22,283 bases of DNA from a virus: the IMG/VR virus record IMGVR_UViG_3300045970_000471, positions 1-22,283 of that record. One strand, given 5' to 3'. Position numbers and translations under genes: made by a program. Below the pieces are notes generated by a model that saw only the letters and a list, made by a program, of their open reading frames with translations, did not search any database and was not told where the DNA came from. Numbering within the stretch: the first letter of the stretch is position 1; every line of letters starts with the position of its first letter. This document shows, in pieces, positions 12,233 to 18,823 of the stretch.

Positions 12233-13921
12233 TTAGGACTTGGCGATGAAGAAGCCGAGGTCCACGTTGATGTAGCTGGCGTAGCCGAGCGGGGTGACTC
12301 GCACGCTCACCGGGAGCGTCGAGGTGGCGACGATGCTGGTGGTCCGGTTGACGATGGCCACGACCGCGCTGGCGTCGCCCGGCTGGGTGAGCGCGGCCTG
12401 CAGCGCGGAGTCGAGGTTGCCCTCGATGCCCTGGGCCTCCCGCTCGCTGATGGTGCCGTCGGTCTTCAGCACCAGCGAGGCGTTGAGGTAGGAGAGCATC
12501 GTGTCGCGGGTCTGCGCCGAGGCGACGTCGATGACCCGGCCGTTCTGCCAGACCGAGTAGTCGGAGCCGCTCGGGGCCATGGTCCGGCCCTTCGTGATGT
12601 AGATGCCCTGGCGGCCGATGATGGTCCGCAGTGTGGTGAACCGGGAAGCGTCCAGGCCCGGGGTGGAGTTCTCGTCCCGCTGCTTCGCGAGGGCCACGCC
12701 GGCCGCGGTGGTCGCGGTCAGCGAGACGCCGGTCAGCGCGCCGCGAGCGGTGCGCCCGAGGTCCTCAGAGACGGGGATGAGACCGGCTCGAGCCGCCACC
12801 GGCCAGGCCGCGCTGCGGAGCTGCACCCGGCCGTTGAGCGGGCTGCTCACGTAGGCGAAGCCGACCGCGGCCAGGGTGCGGGTCGCACCGACGGCGGCGA
12901 AGGCCGTGGCGGTGTTGCCGTCGGTGTCCGTGGGGACCTCGACGATGCCGCGGGCGTAGCGGTACTGGGAGGCCGCCGAGGTGAGCAGCGAGTCGAGGGT
13001 GGTGGTCAGCGTGGCGGCCGCGCCGACCGTGGCGGCCGGCCCGACCACATGGACGAAGCCCCAGGTGCGGGGGTCGGCCAGCGCCGCGTTGAAGGCGTTG
13101 GTCAGGTCCGTGGTGGTGTAGCTGGCGGTGGCGACCGTGCAGGTCCAGGTCTCGGAGGCGACCAGGGTGCCCGAGAGGGTGAGCAGCACGCCGGTGTCCG
13201 GGATGACGTACTTCCCGGAGGCGACCGAGAGGATCTCGCCCGACCAGGTCACGCCGTTGTCGAGCGTGTACTTGAAGGTCCCGACGCCCAGGGCGCCGGC
13301 GGTGACCACCTGGACGATGAGCGAGTAGCCGTCGACCGGGCAGGAGCTCGAGAGGGTCACGCCGTTGATGCCCGTGCCGGCGAGGGTCACGGTCCCGTCG
13401 GTGGCGATGTCCCAGGTGTCGCCGGCGACGTAGGTGCCGACGCCGCAGGCGATGGTGACGAAGGACGCGCCCGGGAGCATGACGGTGGCGGCCGAGACGA
13501 AGGCGGCGCCGTAGGAGGCGCCACCGTCGGTCGAGAGTTGCAGCGTGGCCACGCCCAGCGTGCCGCCGACGGCGCACTTGACCTTGAGCGCCTGGAAGGG
13601 CTTGGCGGTGACGGTGAGCGCCGAGGCGCCGCCGCTGACGGTCTTGGTGACCGTGCCCGGCGTGCCGTAGGTGGAGGGGTTGACGGCGACGCCGTAGACC
13701 GGGCCGCCAGCGGCCTGCAGGACGAGGGCGATGGCCTCGGCGAGCGGTCCGCCCTTGCCGAAGACGCTCGACAGGGAGGTCGAGTCGCCGATGCTCTGGA
13801 CGGTGTTGATGAGCCCCTTCGGCGACGGGCCGATCTTGAGCTGGGTCTTGGCGGTGGAGGGCGCCTGGATGCCGAGGGCGCCGTCGAGGATGGAGATCGA
13901 GACGTCTGGGAGCTGGGCCAT
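12233..13921 (-). CDS. Contractile tail sheath protein (Mu L / gp39-like)
   Basis: This 562-residue protein forms the contractile sheath. The N-terminus (VSISILDGALGIQAPSTAKT) and the stretch FGKGGPLAEAIALVLQAAGG, then VYGVAV, are the recognisable sheath start. The C-terminal domain (about 380-562) contains VAARAGLIPVSEDLGRTARG, then RQGIYITKGRTMAPSGSDYS, and ends with the beta-strand arm YASYINVDLGFFIAKS, which links neighbouring subunits in known sheaths. Between them lie two tandem inserted beta-rich modules (about residues 91-176 and 177-264), likely on the outer surface. The length is longer than Mu L because of these. The start ATG 13921 follows the gp38-like stop by 7 nt. Confidence 0.92.
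   Translation of the reverse strand: MAQLPDVSISILDGALGIQAPSTAKTQLKIGPSPKGLINTVQSIGDSTSLSSVFGKGGPLAEAIALVLQAAGGPVYGVAVNPSTYGTPGTVTKTVSGGASALTVTAKPFQALKVKCAVGGTLGVATLQLSTDGGASYGAAFVSAATVMLPGASFVTIACGVGTYVAGDTWDIATDGTVTLAGTGINGVTLSSSCPVDGYSLIVQVVTAGALGVGTFKYTLDNGVTWSGEILSVASGKYVIPDTGVLLTLSGTLVASETWTCTVATASYTTTDLTNAFNAALADPRTWGFVHVVGPAATVGAAATLTTTLDSLLTSAASQYRYARGIVEVPTDTDGNTATAFAAVGATRTLAAVGFAYVSSPLNGRVQLRSAAWPVAARAGLIPVSEDLGRTARGALTGVSLTATTAAGVALAKQRDENSTPGLDASRFTTLRTIIGRQGIYITKGRTMAPSGSDYSVWQNGRVIDVASAQTRDTMLSYLNASLVLKTDGTISEREAQGIEGNLDSALQAALTQPGDASAVVAIVNRTTSIVATSTLPVSVRVTPLGYASYINVDLGFFIAKS
13130..13393 (-). repeat. Inserted beta-rich domain, sheath copy B
   Basis: Residues about 177-264 of the sheath contain AGALGVGTFKYTLDNG (208-223), then WSGEIL, KYVIPDTGVLLTLSGT and ASETWTC. 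The order of elements matches copy A and the module in the baseplate J protein, with clear divergence in residues, so it is an old protein-level repeat. Confidence 0.7.
13394..13651 (-). repeat. Inserted beta-rich domain, sheath copy A
   Basis: Residues about 91-176 of the sheath contain GGTLGVATLQLSTDGG (119-134), then YGAAFV, VMLPGASFVTIACGVG and YVAGDTWDI. It is more like the J-protein copy than copy B is in the STDGGASYGA part. Confidence 0.7.
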
Positions 13922-13928
13922 GGGTCAC

Positions 13929-14129
13929 CTACCCGAGGGTGATGGAGAGGACTTCGGCGACGGCAGCGGTCACGTCCGAGTCGGAGACCTCGGTGTCGTC
14001 CTGCCAGTGGCGGTGCTGCTTCAGGCCGGCGACCAGGTGCGCGGGCACCTTGAGGGCGGCGACGACCAGCTCGAGGCGCCGCTTGGCGGGCTCGGGTGGG
14101 GCGTCGACCACTTCGAACTTGGTGGACAT
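13929..14129 (-). CDS. Small tail gene, Mu gp38-like by position
   Basis: This 66-residue protein, MSTKFEVVDAPPEPAKRRLE and onward to TAAVAEVLSITLG, lies between the terminator-like gene and the sheath. Mu has the small gp38 at this place. The start is ATG 14129, 8 nt after the previous stop, with a TGAGGAG that overlaps that stop and acts as Shine-Dalgarno. It is charged and helical with no TM segment. The HRHWQDDTEVSDSDVTAAV segment looks like a small helical domain. No function is known; the assignment rests on size and order. Confidence 0.6.
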   Translation of the reverse strand: MSTKFEVVDAPPEPAKRRLELVVAALKVPAHLVAGLKQHRHWQDDTEVSDSDVTAAVAEVLSITLG

Positions 14130-14137
14130 GGGGCTCC

Positions 14138-14605
14138 TCAGTGCTGCAGCGAGATGTCCTGCGGAGAGCTGGTGGCGACGCCCGTAGTCGGCAGCGCCTC
14201 GGTGATGGGCAGGTCGAGCGTGAAGGTGAGCCGGTACGCCCGGCCCGCAGAGGTGAAGCCCACGTCGGCCCAGGCCCCGGAGACGATCCGCATGGAGCCG
14301 AGCGCCACCAGGTAGAGGGCGCCAACGAGCGCGTTCACCATCGACTCGACCTGGTCGTAGGCCGTGCCCCAGAGGAAGGCCTCGACCGTGGCGCGCCGGG
14401 TGAGCAGCACCCGTGGGTAGGCGGGCTGGCTCACCCTGGCGTTCCAGGCGGCGTCGAACTCGTCGGTCGGGCCGTAGGCCCAGACGACGCGCGGGGGCGC
14501 GTCCTCGCCGGCGACGAGTTCGCGCCCGGTCTTGAAGGTGGTGCCGGCCGGCATGAGCGGCGCCGCGGCGGCCTCGAGCTGGGTGAGGACGGTGGAGGTC
14601 GCCAT
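14138..14605 (-). CDS. Tail terminator-like protein (Mu K / gp37 position)
   Basis: This 155-residue protein starts at ATG 14605 immediately after the upstream TAG (TAGATG, no gap). It contains DAPPRVVWAYGPTDEFDAAW, TRRATVEAFLWGTAYDQVES and MVNALVGALYLVAL. Size, alpha/beta look and a place before the sheath fit the tail terminator, which caps the tube and sheath and joins the tail to the head. In Mu this role belongs to K. The C-terminal YRLTFTLDLPITEALP segment is strand-like. I recognise no diagnostic motif, so the call is positional. Confidence 0.55.
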   Translation of the reverse strand: MATSTVLTQLEAAAAPLMPAGTTFKTGRELVAGEDAPPRVVWAYGPTDEFDAAWNARVSQPAYPRVLLTRRATVEAFLWGTAYDQVESMVNALVGALYLVALGSMRIVSGAWADVGFTSAGRAYRLTFTLDLPITEALPTTGVATSSPQDISLQH

Positions 14606-15160
14606 CTACGCGCCCCCCATGGCCTGGCTCACGGCTGTCTCGGCGGCTCGCTCGATGGCCTTGCCCCAGAGCGGGCCGGGGGTGCCCTCGGGGATGTACT
14701 GGCGCTGCGGGATGGTGACCTTCTGCCGGTACATCATCGCGCCGCTGGTCCGCACCGGGCGCTTGAGCTTGCCGGTGCCCCGGAGCTTGCCGGTCCTGAT
14801 GGAGCCAGCGCCGCGGAAGGCCAGTGCCTTGCCCTTGGCCCGGATGGTGGCGCCGTACTGATGCACCGGGGCGCCTGGGAAGGCCGTGGAGATGATGAAG
14901 CCGGTGGCGGTGACCTTGGGCGCCAGCGTGCTCCGCAGGTGCGCCCCGGTGTCGGCGAGGGGCTTGCCCTGGCGGAAGGCGAGCGGCTTCCAGGCCTTGC
15001 CGTAGGGGTCGTGGCCGCCCCGGAACTCGTCGTCGAGCACCTTGACCGAGGCCTCGGCGCAGGTGCGGATGACGCCCTCGCGCCCGGCCGGAGAGCCGAG
15101 GCGGGAGAGCTGCACCTGGAGCTGCTGGAGCTGGGCGAAGTCGCCCCGGACGCCGGACAC
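14606..15160 (-). CDS. Phage virion morphogenesis / tail completion protein (gpG, P2 S-like)
   Basis: This protein has about 184 residues from GTG 15160-15158, which lies 1 nt after the upstream stop. The frame stays open upstream as far as 15265, but that part is out-of-frame overlap with the previous gene and looks random. Motifs are AFRQGKPLADTGAHLRSTLA, then AFPGAPVHQYGATIRAKGKA, typical of the virion morphogenesis family (P2 gpS, Mu gpG): LxDTGxLRxS followed by HQxG. The C-terminus includes IPQRQYIPEGTPGPLWGKAI, the equivalent of the PxRxFLG segment in the family. Its role is tail completion or head-tail joining. In Mu the G gene lies before I, so this copy is displaced, as in many Mu-like prophages. 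Confidence 0.8.
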   Translation of the reverse strand: MSGVRGDFAQLQQLQVQLSRLGSPAGREGVIRTCAEASVKVLDDEFRGGHDPYGKAWKPLAFRQGKPLADTGAHLRSTLAPKVTATGFIISTAFPGAPVHQYGATIRAKGKALAFRGAGSIRTGKLRGTGKLKRPVRTSGAMMYRQKVTIPQRQYIPEGTPGPLWGKAIERAAETAVSQAMGGA

Positions 15161-15161
15161 C

Positions 15162-15611
15162 TCACCACCCCCGGGCGCGCGGGGCGCCTGGCACCACGAC
15201 AGGGAGACCGTCCGAGGCGGAGCCGGAGAGCTGGGCCTGCAGCACGAACGGACCGCCCAGCACACCGCCGGGGCTCGAGTCGGTCAGCGCCGGCGTGATG
15301 GAGCCCTCGGCCACACCCTTCAGCCAGGCGATGGCGTCCTTGTAGCGGTCCCGGACGTTGGGGTCGGACCCCGTCTCTGGGTTGTAGCCGCGCACCGAGA
15401 GCAGCGAGTAGGCGGCGACCTTGCAGACGGCCTCCACCAGATCGATGCTCGGGATGGAGATCGGCAGCGTGAACTTGGCCCGCAGGTAGCCGTCGGCGAG
15501 CGTGGAGGCCGCGTCGAGCGCCCGCTGCTGCTCGACCGTGGAGACGCCGGAGAGCGCCGCGGACGGCACTCCCAGCGTCGTCAGGTCGGTCAGGGTGGCG
15601 TAGCTCGACAC
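15162..15611 (-). CDS. Mu gp36-like protein (DUF1320 type), head-tail connector
   Basis: This 149-residue protein starts MSSYATLTDLTTLGVPSAAL and has AASTLADGYLRAKFTLPIS and IDLVEAVCKVAAYSLLSVRG, then DPNVRDRYKDAIAWLKGVAE. This is the standard pattern of Mu gp36 / DUF1320 proteins, the head-completion or adaptor proteins of Mu-like phages. The C-terminal tail (QAQLSGSASDGLPVVVPGAP then RARGW) is flexible. It sits 12 nt after the gp35-like gene. A short helical bundle is expected. The exact role in the neck is inferred from homology to other connector families. Confidence 0.85.
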   Translation of the reverse strand: MSSYATLTDLTTLGVPSAALSGVSTVEQQRALDAASTLADGYLRAKFTLPISIPSIDLVEAVCKVAAYSLLSVRGYNPETGSDPNVRDRYKDAIAWLKGVAEGSITPALTDSSPGGVLGGPFVLQAQLSGSASDGLPVVVPGAPRARGW

Positions 15612-15623
15612 GGCATCCCTCGC

Positions 15624-15911
15624 CTACTTCTTGCCCTTGGCCTTCTCGGCCTCCGCAGCGGCGGCCTTCGCCTCCTCCAGCTTCGCCTCGGCCTCATCGA
15701 CCATCGCGTAGAGCTGGTCGAGCGTCGGCGCAGCCGGAGGTGCCACCACGGCCAGGAAGCCCTTGGCCTCGTCGGCCAGGAGCTCGGCCCTCTCGGCGAC
15801 CGAGACCTCGGTCTCGGTCTTGCCGGTCGGGTAGAACCTGCCGTGGCACCAGAAGCCAGCGTGCGGCGGGCGGGGCGGAACGACGACGATCACCTTCTGC
15901 TTGTCGGCCAT
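15624..15911 (-). CDS. Mu gp35-like small protein after major capsid
   Basis: This 95-residue protein starts at ATG 15911 behind AGGAG (spacing 6). N-terminal part: VIVVVPPRPPHAGFWCHGRF then YPTGKTETEVS, resembling the small protein (gp35 type) that follows the major head gene in Mu-like phages. The C-terminal third (LDQLYAMVDEAEAKLEEAKA then AAAEAEKAKGKK) is a strongly predicted charged coiled coil. It is the first gene after the hairpin at 15945-15983. A C-H pair in the WCHGRF segment may bind metal. Function unknown. Confidence 0.65.
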   Translation of the reverse strand: MADKQKVIVVVPPRPPHAGFWCHGRFYPTGKTETEVSVAERAELLADEAKGFLAVVAPPAAPTLDQLYAMVDEAEAKLEEAKAAAAEAEKAKGKK

Positions 15912-15944
15912 GTGCTTCTCCTGGGGTCAGGGGAGAGAAGAGGT

Positions 15945-15983
15945 AGCCCGAGCGGCCGGAGGGGATGAACCGCCGCTCGGGCT
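15945..15983 (-). terminator. Hairpin terminator or attenuator after major capsid gene
   Basis: There is a perfect 12-bp inverted repeat, AGCCCGAGCGGC at 15945-15956 and GCCGCTCGGGCT at 15972-15983, with a 15-nt loop. It begins 5 nt after the capsid stop. On the minus strand it is followed by ACCTCTTCTCTCCCC, which is pyrimidine-rich but not a proper U tract. It would at least reduce read-through into the connector and tail genes, or protect the 3' end of the abundant capsid message. Confidence 0.75.
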
Positions 15984-15988
15984 GGGGA

Positions 15989-16951
15989 CTACGCCACCTT
16001 GCACTTCGCGATCATGTAGTACGGCCCGTACCCGGCGTTGCCGCGGACGCGGACGCCCATGAGGAGCTGGTCGAGCTTGAAGACGTTCTCGTCGTCGGGC
16101 CGGTTGAGGTAGGTGAACTCCGGCGAGGTGCGCTCCTGGAAGATGAGCGGCTTGACCGAGCGCGAGCAGTCACCGAGGTACCAGCTCGTCGAGTCGAAGG
16201 CATCCAGGCGGGGCAGGACGACCACGTCGATCGTGCCCTTCAGCATGTTCTGCTGGACGACGCCGGCCGCGCCGGCACCGAAGACACCGACCGGGGCGAT
16301 CAGCTCCTGGTTGGCGATCTGGAGGGCGGCCGTCTCGAGCGCGGCCGGGACGATGAGCGTCCACCGGGCGGGGTTGAGGTCGATGGGCACCCCGTCCTCG
16401 CGCTTCATCAGCCGCAGGCTGGTGCGGGTCTTGGAGACGTTGTCGTAGGTCAGCGGCCGCGCGGCGCCGCCGGTGAACAGGTTCGCCTGGGTCCCAGCCG
16501 AGGAGTCGTCCGGGTTGATCGGGTGCGAGGCCGAGAAGAAGGCCTGGCCGTCATGCGCCAGCGCGGTCTCGCCGCCGACCAGGGCGTCGACGACCATGCG
16601 GTCGGGCCACTTCGCGGCGGCCTCGGCGAGCGCCGGGACCACCTGGGCCTCGTAGACGCCGAGCTGGTCGTCCTCGATCTTGGTCCGGGGGATGCCGACC
16701 GTGTCCTCCCAGGTCTGGTTGGCGATGCGCTGCAGGTTGGCCGAGAGGTTGTTGATGCGCCGCTCACCGACCCACTGGCGCAGCTCGGGGATCGCCTTCA
16801 GCCAGGCGTGGCGCTCCTCCTCGGTGGAGCTGGTGAGCTTGGAGGCGATGTCCTGCCACCGCGGCTTGACCCCGCCAAAGGCGGACTGGAAGATCGTGTC
16901 GAACTTGAGGAAGGCGGCATCGAGAGTTGCGGGGGTGATGATGATGGCCAT
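15989..16951 (-). CDS. Major head (capsid) subunit, Mu gpT-like
   Basis: This 320-residue protein starts at ATG 16951 with GGAGA about 6 nt upstream. It shows the Mu-T pattern: ITPATLDAAFLKFDTIFQSA at the N-terminus, KLTSSTEEERHAWLKAIPEL, then RQWVGERRINNLSANLQRIA, DGQAFFSASHPINPDD, and VPAALETAALQIANQELIAP. It ends LMGVRVRGNAGYGPYYMIAK then CKVA. It should form the icosahedral shell. The size agrees with the Mu T family. It follows the decoration-like gene and precedes a strong hairpin, so its message may be set apart from the tail genes. Confidence 0.93.
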   Translation of the reverse strand: MAIIITPATLDAAFLKFDTIFQSAFGGVKPRWQDIASKLTSSTEEERHAWLKAIPELRQWVGERRINNLSANLQRIANQTWEDTVGIPRTKIEDDQLGVYEAQVVPALAEAAAKWPDRMVVDALVGGETALAHDGQAFFSASHPINPDDSSAGTQANLFTGGAARPLTYDNVSKTRTSLRLMKREDGVPIDLNPARWTLIVPAALETAALQIANQELIAPVGVFGAGAAGVVQQNMLKGTIDVVVLPRLDAFDSTSWYLGDCSRSVKPLIFQERTSPEFTYLNRPDDENVFKLDQLLMGVRVRGNAGYGPYYMIAKCKVA

Positions 16952-16978
16952 GTCGTGTCTCCGTTTGGCGCCGAGGCG

Positions 16979-17419
16979 CTAGTAGATCTCCACCCAGACG
17001 CCGGCAGTCTCGACGGCGACGACGCGGCCGGCGACGATGGAGGCCGCCGCCGTCTTGCGGACGGTGTTGTCGTCCTCGATGTAGCAGGGGGCGCCCTTCG
17101 GGGTGGCGGCCGCCGGAGCGACGCCGATGTCGGCCTGGACCACCAGGTCGCCGCCCTTGTTGTTGAAGAGGAAGGTCCCGCGGCGGACGGTCACGCTGAT
17201 GTCGCCGTTGGCGCCGGAGGTGTTGTCGGCCAGAGCCTGGGCCACGCCGACGACGCGGATGGAAGCGGTGGTGGCCGGGATGGCGAAGCCTCCGGCGTTC
17301 ACGCCGACGAGCGCGCCAGGGTAGATCTTGGTGGCAGCAGCGACCTTGTACGGCTCGATGCTGGTGAGCGCGTCGGGGCTGGACTGGATGGTGCTGCGGG
17401 GTGCGGTGAGGGCGGCCAT
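16979..17419 (-). CDS. Capsid decoration-like protein (DUF2190-type look)
   Basis: This 146-residue protein has AAGGAG upstream (spacing about 8) and lies 24 nt after the protease/scaffold stop. The segments YPGALVGVNAGGFAIPATTA, GDISVTVRRGTFLFNNKGGD and AGRVVAVETAGVWVEIY are strand-rich and resemble small capsid cement or decoration proteins that sit between protease and major capsid genes in many Mu-like and lambda-like phages. It would trimerise on the shell surface to stabilise it. Family naming is from appearance; the position beside the capsid gene is the firm evidence. Confidence 0.7.
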   Translation of the reverse strand: MAALTAPRSTIQSSPDALTSIEPYKVAAATKIYPGALVGVNAGGFAIPATTASIRVVGVAQALADNTSGANGDISVTVRRGTFLFNNKGGDLVVQADIGVAPAAATPKGAPCYIEDDNTVRKTAAASIVAGRVVAVETAGVWVEIY

Positions 17420-17443
17420 GTGGTGTTCTCCTTGGGTTTGGAG

Positions 17444-17971
17444 CTAGGCCGCGGACTTCGCCGCGCGCTCCTGCTTGCGCTTCAGCATCGCCGCCTCGAG
17501 GGCCTTGTCGCCCTTGGCGGCCGCCTTCTCGGCGGTGGACAGGGTCACGGTGCTCTGGCCGCCCGACGGGTCGGCGCTCGGGTCCGGCTGGGCGCGCTCG
17601 CCGCCGTGCTTCGGCAGCACCTCGAGGAAGGCCTTGAGCGCGACGACGCCCGAGGAGAGCCCGATCTGCCGGGCGGTGGCCTCCGCCGCGGGCGGAAGCT
17701 GCCCGCCGGTCTTGGCCGCGGTGATGACCTCGTCGAGCTCCTTGGCCGCGGCGGTCTTCTTCAACTCGCCGAGCTCGGCCGAGAGCGTGACGGCCTGCTC
17801 GGCGCCGGCCTTCCAGCCGGCCAGCACGCCCAGCGCCTCGGCGTGGTTGGTCTTGCCGGTGGCGGAGAGCAGCGCGGCGTGGCCGTCGACGAGCCGGGTG
17901 ATGGCCGCCTGCAACTCGGCCTCGGAGGCGGTCTCGGACAGCTTGAGCAGCGAGAGGAGGATCTTGTTCAT
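17444..17971 (-). CDS. Internally started scaffold protein (Mu Z-like) within gpI
   Basis: Inside the protease gene an ATG at 17971-17969 is preceded by a perfect AAGGAG (17978-17983) with 6-nt spacing, far better than the Shine-Dalgarno of the full gene. It starts MNKILLSLLKLSETASEAEL and gives 175 residues, in frame, ending with the same C-terminus. The product is helical and charged (Ala, Lys, Glu-rich) as expected for scaffold. In Mu the scaffold Z overlaps the end of I in the same way. It would make excess scaffold over protease from one message, and I would cleave it during capsid maturation. Confidence 0.75.
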   Translation of the reverse strand: MNKILLSLLKLSETASEAELQAAITRLVDGHAALLSATGKTNHAEALGVLAGWKAGAEQAVTLSAELGELKKTAAAKELDEVITAAKTGGQLPPAAEATARQIGLSSGVVALKAFLEVLPKHGGERAQPDPSADPSGGQSTVTLSTAEKAAAKGDKALEAAMLKRKQERAAKSAA

Positions 17972-18556
17972 GCGGTGCTCCTTGGGGTTGATCTCTGCGG
18001 TGGCCATCAGCGGCGGGATCCCGGCGAGGGCCGGGTTGTTGGTGAGCGCGCAGTTGATGAGCTTGGTGATTCGCTTGCCGCCGTCCGGCGTCGCCTCGAA
18101 ATCAGCGGCCGGGCTGAAGTAGCGGAACTCCCGCGCCTTCAGCTTCTCGGTCGCCTTCGGCGTCCACTTGACGTTGGTCGCGAAGAGCGCGCCGTCGCGG
18201 ATCTCCGGCGTGAACCAGCCGGCGGCCTTGCCGGACTCGGCCGGGTCCAGGCTGAAGGACGAAAGGGAGGCGTGCTCGTAGTCGATGACGTAGTCGAGGC
18301 CGCGCTCTGCCGAGTGCGTCATGCAGGCCTGGGCGGAGAGGTCGTCGAAGACGAAGGTGCCGCGGCCATCGTGCGCCTTGTTCGGCCCGGCCCCGAACAG
18401 GCGGAACTCCGTCGGCGGTTCGGCGCCGGCCTGCAGCTCGATGGCGAAGGTGACCCGCTCCGCGCTGGGCTGGAGCTGGGAGAGCAGGACGGAACCGCCC
18501 TGCTCTCCCGGGTGGAGGGTCACATGGCTGGCCTCGAGCGAGTGGCGCTGCTTCAC
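17444..18556 (-). CDS. Head maturation protease/scaffold, Mu gpI-like
   Basis: This protein has about 370 residues. The N-terminal protease half contains RGLDYVIDYEHASLSSF (about residues 86-102), where the DYEH segment is typical of Mu I, then KAAGWFTPEIRDGALFATNV and AREFRYFSPAADFEATPDGG, ending with ALTNNPALAGIPPLMA. The C-terminal half is the helical scaffold (about 196-370), translated separately from an internal ATG. I chose GTG 18556 because it lies at exactly the same distance (2 nt) from the conserved 33-nt element as the endolysin GTG; the GTG one codon earlier (18559) is possible. The gene is separated from the upstream 73-residue gene by 45 nt, unlike the overlapped genes around it. 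Confidence 0.85.
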   Translation of the reverse strand: MKQRHSLEASHVTLHPGEQGGSVLLSQLQPSAERVTFAIELQAGAEPPTEFRLFGAGPNKAHDGRGTFVFDDLSAQACMTHSAERGLDYVIDYEHASLSSFSLDPAESGKAAGWFTPEIRDGALFATNVKWTPKATEKLKAREFRYFSPAADFEATPDGGKRITKLINCALTNNPALAGIPPLMATAEINPKEHRMNKILLSLLKLSETASEAELQAAITRLVDGHAALLSATGKTNHAEALGVLAGWKAGAEQAVTLSAELGELKKTAAAKELDEVITAAKTGGQLPPAAEATARQIGLSSGVVALKAFLEVLPKHGGERAQPDPSADPSGGQSTVTLSTAEKAAAKGDKALEAAMLKRKQERAAKSAA

Positions 18557-18558
18557 CA

Positions 18559-18591
18559 CCCCCGGTGGCCCGGAAGGGCCGGGGCCGTCAA
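18559..18591 (-). promoter_or_regulatory. Conserved 33-nt upstream element, copy 2 (protease/scaffold)
   Basis: Minus strand: TTGAC, 11 nt, TTCCGGGCCACCGGGGG, 2 nt, GTG. It is identical in its two blocks and in both spacings to 916-948. It lies in the only sizeable gap (45 nt) between the upstream coupled genes and the capsid genes. In this copy the spacer adds a GGCCC-TTCC-GGGCC hairpin, absent in copy 1. Function (promoter, operator or RNA element) is inferred. Confidence 0.55.
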
Positions 18592-18601
18592 GTGGGCGGC
18601 G

Positions 18602-18823
18602 CTACAGCGGCGTGAAGCGCACGCCGTGGTCGCCGGCGTAGGCCTCGCGGTGATCGTGTCGGCCCTCGGCGATGGCCTTCGGGATGCCCTTCGGGAAGGC
18701 CTTGCAAACGTAGGAGACCGTCGGCTCGGCGCCGGGCTGCTTCGGCTGGGCGACGACGCGGGTGCGCTCCATGTTGAGATGACGGCAGTCCAGGCACTGG
18801 CTCGGCGGCGGCGGGCAGCTCAC
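18602..18823 (-). CDS. Small Cys/His protein next to MuF-like gene
   Basis: This 73-residue protein starts at GTG 18823, overlapping the stop of the MuF-like gene as GTGA. It has C10-x2-C13, then C40 in YVCKAFPKGIPKAIAEGRHD (38-57), HDH (56-58) and GDHGVRF (64-70). Proteins with the CxxC...AFPxGIPxxIxxG...DHxxxxxGDxGxxF pattern recur near phage head genes in my memory, standing alone or fused to MuF proteins. The Cys and His residues may bind zinc. Its function is unknown; coupling to the minor head gene suggests a capsid-related role or delivery with the MuF protein. Confidence 0.7.
   Translation of the reverse strand: MSCPPPPSQCLDCRHLNMERTRVVAQPKQPGAEPTVSYVCKAFPKGIPKAIAEGRHDHREAYAGDHGVRFTPL

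Noticed and set aside
16952-16978. Small GCGC/GCGC hairpin between decoration-like and capsid genes
   Set aside because: The stem is only 4 bp with a tetraloop and no U tract, so it is not a credible terminator.
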